Below the pieces are notes generated by a model. That model was not told the origin of the DNA, made no database searches, and worked only from the letters and a program-made list of their open reading frames with translations. The position numbers and the translations under genes were made by a program. This document shows positions 9,701-16,720 of a DNA stretch of 57,446 bases, piece by piece; the first letter of the stretch is position 1, and each line of letters opens with the position of its first letter. This stretch comes from Nostoc sp. S13. Lineage in GTDB: Bacteria; Cyanobacteriota; Cyanobacteriia; Cyanobacteriales; Nostocaceae. The stretch covers positions 1 through 57,446 of the forward strand of contig NZ_JAQYWQ010000034.1 in NCBI RefSeq assembly GCF_029379315.1, read 5' to 3'.

Positions 9701-10973
9701 TACCCATGCTCCCATGCCAAACAACTATTACAACCCCATTCGGGGCGGCTTTATGGCAGTCTCCCAACTGCGGTTAATTGATGCCTTCGGGCAAATTCAA
9801 AATTTGAATGCAGACAACATCATTCGGACAGAAAGTATGATTTCGCCTGGGAAAACCGACCAGGAAAAAGAAAATATCTTCTTGGCACCGCGTTTTTCCC
9901 AGCCTACTCGCTTACAACTTCTCTGGCTTTCTGCTGAACACGACGACGAGGTGGAGATGAACTCCCATCCAGCCAGTAGCCCGATTTGCGGCTGGATATT
10001 ACCCAATTACCTGGACGATAGTCTGCTGTTCTACGACAACAAGGGACAGTATATTGGTTATATAATCTTGAGTGAAGATAAACAGAGAGAAATCTGGCAC
10101 TCTGCGCCCGGTCGAGAAGAAAAGGACATTCGCACCGCTTTCGCCCATACCAATTCTCACCTGCGGGATTTTGCCGTCTACGTCTACAACGATGGCATTG
10201 CCAGGGGTTTTTTAGATGCTTTCCTACAAGTAAGCGATGTCGCACTGGATAATATCAACCCCCAAAACCATAGTCAACATCAGCAGATGGCTGTACTGAT
10301 GGGTCGCCCTTTGGCGCTAGTGCGAGCTTCTCTAAAGATGGAACTTAAGGGATTGCCCGCCGCCAACCAAAGTTGGGAATCCTTTGCTTCAGATGTCTAT
10401 TCTGATAACTTGGAGCGTAGAGATACCAAGGATTTTATCAAAGTAAAAGTTCCCGTGCGCTTAGGGGATACGTTAAATATCAACGATGGTTTGGTCGGCT
10501 ATTTCCGCGACGATGCACCTGGATACCAGACCAACTATCAGTTTTTCTACGCACCAACGGCACAGGAGAATACAGGAGACATCCTCCATCCGCGGGAACA
10601 CACCCTTGAACTGGATGCCGATCCTAATTCCCCACCGCTTTGCGTAACCATGATTATCGACCCCCGTGCCAAGGTACATGCTACTACAGCGATGCTGCCA
10701 GTTCAAGGGCTGGAAATACCGCCCGACCAATATGAGAAAGCTCTCAAAGCAATGGAAGTTTCTTTCTTAGGTGGGCCAATTCTCAGTTATCCTGATCAAG
10801 TCGCCTTTCCCGTTCCTACAGAAAACAACGGAGAGTGGACTTGGGTTCAGAAACAAGACCCCCATACCTGGAAACTGCCGCAGAAAATCGGTAATGTTGA
10901 TGACCGAGCTAAGTTATCTCCTGACCGTCTAGCCATTATAGAAGGATGGTTAGAGCTACGCAACTCGCAATAA
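6774..10973 (+). CDS. Giant 1399-aa protein with 18-residue tandem repeat
   Basis: The N-terminus (residues 1-350) has an enzyme-like or shell-like character with conserved-looking stretches such as GIHLHWALPNALTGG and AVPNRWLVIRIVDG, but I know no named function for it. Residues 380-640 are almost wholly helical and Gln/Leu/Glu-rich. Within them, residues 483-572 are five consecutive 18-residue units (pattern LEQxWxQLxExxNQLxQQ), which should make a long helix or coiled coil. The C-terminal 700 residues are globular and strand-rich. There is no signal peptide. The gene lies between coupled genes 2/3 and the collar-domain fibre gene and shares their orientation. A structural or scaffold role fits the size and coil but is inference. 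Confidence 0.6.
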   Translation: MPDSSTNLIVPISVEAMCVGNKDNQIPFAGGGADFSRLPYRLGDEYVDPEANISEYLETQPFEGDSPRKPGIHLHWALPNALTGGIAQNDGHVDFPAVPNRWLVIRIVDGNNNRNKAWVIESDYLSKTLLDAAHSITVPVTPRESNPQPYRYMGRVFHYDQWRVWQQTNGSNAAEYYEKLTAIGPGDPIFASYYPNCTNIFGLYDSMDGSADSVSYRVVGWYSESKNDPLFSSGEWKPEDFKKEYQWNFLGNEKPSKTLFVGEISRINWNPNQSYALQPQENVQVAIGNTLIQVFSAFMAHQLSDLNPDERRKKEFIFDALQTGLLPEFDRLGGLQKLEYQLQQNSFGAIQGGHIWLVKKADGRDDAAKELPVELSDLKLAWEHLWETLAEVLLIQTKLRHETIFEQVFQQVEQTYVSLQGELLQSELELIITNTRGFSISFIESIQQNLQQQIWQPVFVQQLEYKQPLERLWEQLGGEPSKLEQLWTELIEERNQLEQQGEQLFLQLVEELNQLRQQLEQQWTQLIEQPNQLKQEVEQWFASLKSRLNQFKQQLEQQLAQLTDSFNQLRQSLYDVQWEKIAFELNELNILQQQYDRQWDEIQDSRWQIFADWYKYMVAEYAPESNHLENVTIDDITSFIRREIDLLNKKVAETGELTFLNNPQTNSDSRSATVNQENQQVLVDAQIDLSQLPQENTLAGQVVEKLLDLHKRLLKLPIVEKSDSNSTSFVLRVGLASRYWLPNEPVILLSGDQSFLNSSNRYGQKDSLECQLTSTSYFNASGVIDKEGINGDSNLFANLPDFGKNQGQGKNPWIPLLLQWEVEYRPVRKMTDYDGYRHDTVSAAYNNDEDYLDLTYKSEISPRGREAYSGSTILTAHASLNLKQAIKTYLEHNSKHEGDNLSEQDKADNQLLDQLQTLAQQLPEVPVLTQALGGFNSAMIMRKQTLRLPVGDPIAATPGLDEFSNQRVKDAVDRFNTHAPMPNNYYNPIRGGFMAVSQLRLIDAFGQIQNLNADNIIRTESMISPGKTDQEKENIFLAPRFSQPTRLQLLWLSAEHDDEVEMNSHPASSPICGWILPNYLDDSLLFYDNKGQYIGYIILSEDKQREIWHSAPGREEKDIRTAFAHTNSHLRDFAVYVYNDGIARGFLDAFLQVSDVALDNINPQNHSQHQQMAVLMGRPLALVRASLKMELKGLPAANQSWESFASDVYSDNLERRDTKDFIKVKVPVRLGDTLNINDGLVGYFRDDAPGYQTNYQFFYAPTAQENTGDILHPREHTLELDADPNSPPLCVTMIIDPRAKVHATTAMLPVQGLEIPPDQYEKALKAMEVSFLGGPILSYPDQVAFPVPTENNGEWTWVQKQDPHTWKLPQKIGNVDDRAKLSPDRLAIIEGWLELRNSQ
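8220..8489 (+). repeat. Five 54-bp in-frame tandem repeats (18 aa each)
   Basis: Five back-to-back units of 54 bp encode residues 483-572 of the giant protein: LEQLWTELIEERNQLEQQ, GEQLFLQLVEELNQLRQQ, LEQQWTQLIEQPNQLKQE, VEQWFASLKSRLNQFKQQ and LEQQLAQLTDSFNQLRQS. Eighteen residues equal five alpha-helical turns, so the hydrophobic face stays in register. Units have diverged in sequence but all keep exact length. Confidence 0.85.
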
Positions 10974-11032
10974 ATCTTTTCTCGACAATCTCGAAAAACG
11001 CTTTGCAAAATCACAACGGAGAATTTACAACA

Positions 11033-13603
11033 ATGAACGGTAATAGCGGAATTCAGTCTCCTTTAAGTTTTGACCTTGCCAACAAGGAAGGAAAACCTGC
11101 CATTCACATCATGGATGTGGGGGATGAATCCAACGAACTGACTTTGACATTGAAGAACCATACGGGTAGTCCCATCCGCTTAAAAGGAGGCACGCCAGTT
11201 GAAGAAAGTAAGCTAACACAAGCTAGCCCTTCGACCTTTTACGTCTATTTCAACCGCATGCTTTCAAAAGAAGATATAGAACAAATTCAGGTTACTACTA
11301 ATGATGCTGTAATAAAAGTTCCCTATTTTAACGGGACAAACCAGGTTTCTTTAAATTTAAACGAATCAGTGGATTTGGATAACTTTATAATCAAAGCAAG
11401 AATAAAATTTAGTCAGATAGAACCTTTAATATTTGAGATTTATGGTAATGAGATAAAATTATCTTTAGATATTATGGATTTTACTACTACTTATCAAATA
11501 AATTTGTCAGTAAGTTCTTTTTATCTCGATCAGATTAAGGGATCTATCGATAAAAATAACCCAAATACCCTCAAAATGGATGAACCTTATGAGATTTTCT
11601 TAACAAAACGTATGCAAGAATATAAAGTATATTTTTATAATTTGACTACGAAAAACTTTATATACAAAACTATTTTTGGAATCACAAAATCGACACATAA
11701 TTTTAATAATATTAGTAAAATTAGGATAGGTAGCATTCAAGAGATATATGTTTTTAAAGGCGAAATAAGCGAATTAGTTATTTGGAATCAGTTTTTTAAC
11801 GTTCTAAATTTTCCTTTACTCCCTCATATTCCGGAAGGTTACATAGCCTACTTTCCAACATTTGCTACGTTAGAGAGCGGTCTTCTTTCAATCAATCAAA
11901 CAGAGACAAGTTTAAGTTGGAGAGAAGATACAATACCCTGGGATATCAATGTTCAGCACTTCAGTGGTAAATTCGGAACATATTTGGCACTGACTCCCAA
12001 ACAAGACATTGAGTTGGGTGATTCACTTAGCTTTAGCCTAAAAAACCTTAACGCCGCGCCCCTTGCCAAAACGAATTATGTAAGTATCGATTACCGCAAT
12101 ATTCCAGGAGTCCCAGATGGGACAATGCAGTCTGAGCTGTTTGTCTTCAAACTACCCAGCAATCAACTTCTGGATATCGCCCAAAAAGCTTTGGACAAGG
12201 CGAAGGCTGAATTAGAAGAAACAATACCACAAAAAGTACAACATGGCATCCAACAACAGTTAGAGGAATTCCGAACTGTTTTAGATCATTTGAAAAAGGT
12301 AGAGAATTACGATGTGCTTACTATTAATGCACTGCTAGCAAGCGTAAAAAACCTCAATAAGCCCCAGTTGCTCTGCGGCTTTACCCATACTAACCGCATT
12401 TACGTTGGACAAAGAGAAACCAATGAACTGGTGTTATATCTAACCAATGCCTCTCAAAAGACCGTTATTGAAGGTCGAAAGCCACAGCCGAGCAAAACAG
12501 AAGCTCCAAATCCTCGCTTTATTATCTCCTTTGTATGCAGCAATAATACTCCGAGTGATGTTGGTGCTTTGGCAACTAAGGACGATCTTAATGAGGTCTC
12601 GATTAACTATAAACAACAGTATGGAAATAACTGGCATAATATTCAAAAAGACGCCCAGAGCCAAGATAATGTATCCTGGACTATCAAACCTCAGAATTCC
12701 ACTCAGATACTCGGTATTGACAAGAATGCTACCCTAGAATTGCAAATTAGTAATATTCCTGTCATTAACGAGGGCGTAACCCTAATGTACATCGAGTACA
12801 AAGACATCGAAGGTTACGAGGATAGTTGCTTTACCTTACCGATTGAAAAAGTTCAACCTGTGGTAATTGATGAGTTTACTGTTGATAATGCAGCTAACCT
12901 TCCTAGGGTTACTTTAAAATACAAAGTCAGCAACGCTACCAGCATAATCTGTTCTCCCCCCAAAGATTTACCCAACCCAATAGATAGTGTGGAGCAGAGC
13001 ATTGAATTTGTCATTGACCAAACCACAACATTCAAGCTGATAGCAAGAAATGAAAAAACTGGTCAAGAAGTCTTCCAGGAAGTGACAGTCGATTACCCGC
13101 AGCCACCCTTAGGGACAATCATGATGTGGTCTGGAAAAGAAACAGATATACCCAAAGGTTGGGCGTTGTGTAACGGAAATAGATATAAGAATGTAAAGAA
13201 TCCAGACAAGCCGCTTATAACACCTAATTTGATAGGGAGGTTTGTCTTGGGAGGTGATGGTTCAAACAATATTAATCCAACAGGCGGTTCAGCGACTGTA
13301 AAGCTTAAAGCAATTCACCTGCCTAGTCATAATCATAAAATTAATGATGTTGGACATAGACACCAAGTTAAGTGGATGGATTTGAAATGGACACACCCGG
13401 GTACGCATCGTGTTAATTGGACTAACGCCTACGATGGTTGGGAAATAACGGATAGTGACAAGGGTTACAGCGAGTATACCCCCACAGGAATAACAATTGA
13501 ACCTTACCCAGAGAAAGACGAAGACACCAAGTCATTTGATATTATGCCCCTCTATTACAAGCTAGCTTACATCATGCGTGTAGGAGATTATCAATTAATC
13601 TAG
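11033..13603 (+). CDS. Fibre-like protein with C-terminal phage tail-collar domain
   Basis: The last 160 residues form a Phage_Collar/microcystin-dependent-protein type domain. They contain GTIMMWSG, KGWALCNGN, LIGRFVLGGDG and a His-rich turn HLPSHNHK, and end in DIMPLYYKLAYIMR. Upstream are Ig-like strand modules and, near residues 100-260, a LamG/ConA-like sandwich, suggesting ligand binding. A helical stretch near residue 385 (LDIAQKALDKAKAELEE) could trimerise. I start at ATG 11033, which has CGGAG 11 bases upstream, giving 856 aa and a 59-bp gap. An in-frame ATG at 10946 would overlap the previous gene and has poorer context. The domain is normally found on tail fibres and surface adhesins. 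Here it ends a cassette without other phage genes. Confidence 0.75.
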   Translation: MNGNSGIQSPLSFDLANKEGKPAIHIMDVGDESNELTLTLKNHTGSPIRLKGGTPVEESKLTQASPSTFYVYFNRMLSKEDIEQIQVTTNDAVIKVPYFNGTNQVSLNLNESVDLDNFIIKARIKFSQIEPLIFEIYGNEIKLSLDIMDFTTTYQINLSVSSFYLDQIKGSIDKNNPNTLKMDEPYEIFLTKRMQEYKVYFYNLTTKNFIYKTIFGITKSTHNFNNISKIRIGSIQEIYVFKGEISELVIWNQFFNVLNFPLLPHIPEGYIAYFPTFATLESGLLSINQTETSLSWREDTIPWDINVQHFSGKFGTYLALTPKQDIELGDSLSFSLKNLNAAPLAKTNYVSIDYRNIPGVPDGTMQSELFVFKLPSNQLLDIAQKALDKAKAELEETIPQKVQHGIQQQLEEFRTVLDHLKKVENYDVLTINALLASVKNLNKPQLLCGFTHTNRIYVGQRETNELVLYLTNASQKTVIEGRKPQPSKTEAPNPRFIISFVCSNNTPSDVGALATKDDLNEVSINYKQQYGNNWHNIQKDAQSQDNVSWTIKPQNSTQILGIDKNATLELQISNIPVINEGVTLMYIEYKDIEGYEDSCFTLPIEKVQPVVIDEFTVDNAANLPRVTLKYKVSNATSIICSPPKDLPNPIDSVEQSIEFVIDQTTTFKLIARNEKTGQEVFQEVTVDYPQPPLGTIMMWSGKETDIPKGWALCNGNRYKNVKNPDKPLITPNLIGRFVLGGDGSNNINPTGGSATVKLKAIHLPSHNHKINDVGHRHQVKWMDLKWTHPGTHRVNWTNAYDGWEITDSDKGYSEYTPTGITIEPYPEKDEDTKSFDIMPLYYKLAYIMRVGDYQLI

Positions 13604-13619
13604 CCAATGCTTTAAATCT

Positions 13620-13798
13620 AGGGCGTGTCATCAATTAGGTAAACTGGAATCAGAACTGCTGAAAAAGAATAAACACTATTGAAAACGATGACGCGCCGAT
13701 ACGCACTACGGGATGACCAGTGGGAAAGAATCAAAAACCTGCTATCTGGGCGAGAGGGCTATGTGGGAGTGACGGCGAAAGTATCGTTCCCTATTTAA
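13620..13798 (+). pseudogene. IS5-family element, left end and truncated transposase
   Basis: After a terminal-repeat-like sequence (GGCGTGTCATCAATTA) an ATG at 13688 opens a frame beginning MTRRYALRDDQWERIKNLL, the usual N-terminus of IS5-type (DUF4096) transposases. It runs only about 30 codons and then meets unrelated sequence and a stop. The rest of the element is missing. Confidence 0.75.
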
Positions 13799-13823
13799 AT
13801 AAGAGAATTTTCTCTGGTTTTTT

Positions 13824-14138
13824 TCAAAATGAGAATTGCTGGAACTTGTGACAGTTACGGTGCCGAATGTGGGCTTTATAAATTGGCTCGGTCTGAGCCA
13901 CATCTAAAAGATGGGCGTGGGTTCTCTCAACATTAGTAATCAGATGAACCTCGTCAAGGTCACAGGTTTCAGTAATGTGTACTTTATAGCACTTCCAAGT
14001 CATGCTACGCTTATTGCCATAAGATTCGCTATTGAGAATCGAGAGCCTCACGGGCGAATCGGATGGCATCATCTTGCCGGTTCTGCTGCTCCTGGGATAA
14101 TTATAAATACATTCAACAGCAAGTATAATTATATTCAA
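13824..14138 (-). pseudogene. IS1182-type transposase fragment
   Basis: The minus strand encodes SMTWKCYKVHITETCD, then HLITNVERTHAH and DVAQTEPIY. This matches the central segment found in IS1182-family transposases (YKVHxTETCDxDxxHLITNVETT). Only about 100 codons remain, without N- or C-terminal domains. With the adjoining IS5 scrap it marks an insertion hot spot between the fibre cassette and the biosynthetic island. Confidence 0.65.
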
Positions 14139-14230
14139 CTTTTATTTTGCCACCTTTAAATTTTATATCTGATTAAAATCATGTTAAGTTAACAACTTAC
14201 TTTTTGCCACACAATTCTCAGAAAGCACGG

Positions 14231-15124
14231 ATGCAATTTAATTTTGACCAGCTTGTAATTGTTGGTATCACCACACTACGCGACCAAGACCTCAAGTGTC
14301 TTCAGTCTATATCCAAAGCGCAAGTAGCCATTTTTAGTGGCATAGAGGATGTCGTCGATCCAATCGTCAGTGAAACAGACTGCTTGCTTGTAAATATACA
14401 AACCATAGTAGATGCTTCTTTGTTGAAAAAAGTGACGAAACTTCGATACATAGGGGTGTACGGTTCCAGTCTACGCAACATAGATATCGAAGTCGCAACC
14501 CGACTTGGCATCCAAGTTTCCCCTGTGGTTGGATATTGCGATACCGAAACAGCTGAATTTGTGATCTTCGTCGCTTATGCCTTGGCGCGGGGTCTATTGA
14601 GGGACGACTGGCCAGAGTTTCCTTATTCACTTCATGGCAAGACAATGGGGATCGTTGGTATGGGAAAAACTGGCACGTCTTTGTGCAAACTTGCACGCGG
14701 AATCGGTATGGGTGTTTTGTACTATAGTAGGACGCTTAAGCCTGAATTAGAGGATACTTACATCACCTATTCAAAATTAGAGGATGTTGTGTCTAAAAGC
14801 GATATTATTTCATTGCACGTTCCTCCCTATACCCAAGCCTTGAGTGCGGAAGATTTTTCTTGCATGAGAAATTCAGCAGTTCTCGTGAATACCTGTATTG
14901 GACAGGTATTTCGCGAGGAAGATTTGATAAAATGGTTATCATTGCGTTCTAATACCGCCATTTTTGATTCCATAGCAGTCCGTGCATACGAACGAGTTTT
15001 CTTGCAGAGTAATGTTATTCGAGTAGAGCGTGCTGCTTATGCCACTTCAGAATCAATTATGCGACTTCGAGAGAAATTGATCCAGAATGCCCGTAATTTT
15101 TTGATAAACTCATTTGCACAGTAG
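14231..15124 (+). CDS. D-2-hydroxyacid dehydrogenase-like protein without catalytic residues
   Basis: The fold is that of D-isomer-specific 2-hydroxyacid dehydrogenases. An N-terminal lid contains the conserved NIDIEVATRLGIQVS stretch, and a Rossmann core has GMGKTG and SRTLKP at the NAD site. The catalytic set is not conserved. The usual NTARG arginine is isoleucine (NTCIG, about residue 223), the glutamate of DVFE is lost (FDSIAVRAYE), and the TPHIA histidine is replaced (VERAAYAT). It may bind NAD without dehydrogenase activity, or catalyse something else. I prefer ATG 14231 (297 aa); a TTG at 14204 would add nine residues. It lies opposite and convergent to the SDR/VOC/hydroxylase operon. 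A role in the adjacent biosynthetic cluster is possible but unproven. Confidence 0.65.
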   Translation: MQFNFDQLVIVGITTLRDQDLKCLQSISKAQVAIFSGIEDVVDPIVSETDCLLVNIQTIVDASLLKKVTKLRYIGVYGSSLRNIDIEVATRLGIQVSPVVGYCDTETAEFVIFVAYALARGLLRDDWPEFPYSLHGKTMGIVGMGKTGTSLCKLARGIGMGVLYYSRTLKPELEDTYITYSKLEDVVSKSDIISLHVPPYTQALSAEDFSCMRNSAVLVNTCIGQVFREEDLIKWLSLRSNTAIFDSIAVRAYERVFLQSNVIRVERAAYATSESIMRLREKLIQNARNFLINSFAQ

Positions 15125-15145
15125 CAAGCTTGATTAACAAAAGTG

Positions 15146-15298
15146 TCAGATATGAGGCAATAACGAAAGTTGATCGCGCCACTGCTTAAGATTCTCAGCT
15201 AGATTAATTTCTTCATAATCAAGCATTTTAGGATAGTACGTATCTATAAATTGAAGATACAATAGCTTAAATAATGAAACCTCAAACCCATGCTATTA
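15146..15298 (-). pseudogene. Short coding remnant downstream of the hydroxylase-like gene
   Basis: An open stretch of about 50 codons without a start reads DTYYPKMLDYEEINLAENL on the minus strand and ends at a stop at 15146-15148. Its amino-acid composition is protein-like. I do not recognise the family. It may be the tail of a fourth, deleted gene of the operon that ends at 15314. Confidence 0.3.
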
Positions 15299-15313
15299 AA
15301 GGACTTTTATATT

Positions 15314-16219
15314 TTAGATGCGTTTGCCTTGGAGGATATCAAATGAAGCTTTTGCTGACTCAAATAACACTGATTTTATGTCTGACTGGTGTTTAGATGC
15401 TCCTTTTTCAGGAAATTCAACTAGGCTCAACTCAGAGTCGGAGCCAACGTAAAACTCATTGATTGTTAAATCAATAATAATCGCTTTTATCCGCTTACTT
15501 AAACTATACAACAATGAGGGCTTAGGATGTGTGACTCGTTTGACTAAAAAGAAATAATCAAACAGAACATTGTGTTCCTCACTGCGGTTAACCTCTAGTA
15601 AATCTATTTTTTTTGCTTCTTTAAGCAAAGAAGCACTTGAGGGTACCAGTTTTTTGGCAACCGCATAGTGACTCTTTTGATGTTGTAAAAAACTTTGTTT
15701 GAATTCTTGCTGAGTATTATTTAGGCTATCGGGATAGTTAGTTTTTATAATTTGATTAACTAACTGGGGTATAAGCTCGTAATCAACTGACCACGTGCCA
15801 CTAAAACCTCTATGGAAAAGAGCCATGTAAGGTCTTACTGTTGAGTGATAAAATTGTTGGGGGCACGAACCAGTATATTCAAATATTACAGAGCAACCTA
15901 AGAAAATTTTTATACAGACGTTAAGTTTTTGTTCAATTTCACTCATATTGCTTGTGTTGATAACAGCAAACAGTTCTTTTGACAGCAAATACCACAAAAC
16001 AAGCATCGTTTGATGACCTGTTATCCATCTGAACCAGCACATATCACACAGTTCTGGATTTTTCCATTTCTCAATGTTGTCGTCTAGGCTGTAGAGAAAC
16101 TCTTTTGAAAAATAACTTTCCGGGTAGGGATAAATGTCTAATTCGCCTATTGATTCCCGATTAGGCATCTCTATTATTTCGTTATTGTAAGGATAGTCGC
16201 CAAATTGAAAATCATTCAT
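15314..16219 (-). CDS. Putative heme-dependent tyrosine 3-hydroxylase (LmbB2/HrmE/Orf13-like)
   Basis: A 301-residue soluble protein. The stretches FGDYPYN, LDIYPYPESYF, LCDMCWFRWITGHQ and FYHSTVRPYMALFH followed by FSGTWSVDY remind me of the histidine-ligated heme tyrosine hydroxylases (TyrH) of lincomycin, hormaomycin and anthramycin biosynthesis. Those enzymes convert L-tyrosine to L-DOPA with peroxide. This is recognition from memory, not an alignment. Two histidines in the FYHST/LFHRG segment could serve the heme. Context supports the idea: the start overlaps the end of a VOC-family gene by four bases, and lincomycin-type pathways pair TyrH with a VOC-type L-DOPA 2,3-dioxygenase. The upstream SDR is probably in the same transcript. 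An alternative is another heme oxygenase of the PrnB/TDO-like superfamily. Confidence 0.5.
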   Translation of the reverse strand: MNDFQFGDYPYNNEIIEMPNRESIGELDIYPYPESYFSKEFLYSLDDNIEKWKNPELCDMCWFRWITGHQTMLVLWYLLSKELFAVINTSNMSEIEQKLNVCIKIFLGCSVIFEYTGSCPQQFYHSTVRPYMALFHRGFSGTWSVDYELIPQLVNQIIKTNYPDSLNNTQQEFKQSFLQHQKSHYAVAKKLVPSSASLLKEAKKIDLLEVNRSEEHNVLFDYFFLVKRVTHPKPSLLYSLSKRIKAIIIDLTINEFYVGSDSELSLVEFPEKGASKHQSDIKSVLFESAKASFDILQGKRI

Positions 16220-16668
16220 GTCTTTTTGGGCTGGGGTTTATACATTACTTCAAATTCTAAGCCGTTTATATCATAACAGTAGAACGATGAGATTCCATCT
16301 TTGTCCGTCACAATATCGGTGGCTTTGTCATCTCTTTTAAACTTATAAAGTCCTGATTCGTAAAGATTGAGCCAGGAATTTTTGAGTTCTTCAAGTTGAT
16401 TTATTTCTGATATTTCTACACAAAAGTGTTGATATTGAACTGCAATGGGTGGAACAACACAGTTATCACTATTGATATCAAAAATGTGAATTTTGAAATT
16501 GCCTGCTTGAAGTTCGACAAGCTTAGTAATTGAAGGAAGTCTTTGTAAGGTCAGGTCGGAAAACTCTGTTAGTTTCCAGTTTTCTTCACAATGGAAAAAA
16601 TCTTTATACCACCTCACTGTATTTTCCACATCATCAGTTTGTATGGCAAGGTGATCGAATTTCAACAT
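16216..16668 (-). CDS. VOC-family extradiol dioxygenase, possible L-DOPA 2,3-dioxygenase (LmbB1-like)
   Basis: A 150-residue single vicinal-oxygen-chelate protein. The metal triad of extradiol enzymes is present: His in FDHLAIQTDD near residue 5, His in YQHFCVEI near residue 91, and Glu in NGLEFEVMY near residue 141. The length matches one-unit enzymes such as LmbB1/HrmF, and the spacing of WKLTEFSDLT and DIVTDKDGISSFY recalls that group. It lies 52 bp after the SDR gene and overlaps the hydroxylase-like gene by four bases. If the partner makes L-DOPA, this protein would cleave the catechol ring, and the product would cyclise to a pyrroline carboxylic acid. The assignment to VOC is firm; the substrate is inference. 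Confidence 0.55.
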   Translation of the reverse strand: MLKFDHLAIQTDDVENTVRWYKDFFHCEENWKLTEFSDLTLQRLPSITKLVELQAGNFKIHIFDINSDNCVVPPIAVQYQHFCVEISEINQLEELKNSWLNLYESGLYKFKRDDKATDIVTDKDGISSFYCYDINGLEFEVMYKPQPKKT

Positions 16669-16720
16669 GTGGAAATCATTAAAAAAGTTTAGAAGAACGG
16701 TACGAACAATTGCGGATTAT

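Noticed and set aside
10946..11032. Earlier ATG for the fibre gene at 10946
   Set aside because: It overlaps the end of the preceding gene and lacks a ribosome site. ATG 11033 has CGGAG at suitable spacing.
171..13603. Prophage or contractile injection system
   Set aside because: Only the collar domain is phage-like. No sheath, tube, baseplate, portal, terminase, capsid or lysis gene is visible in the window.
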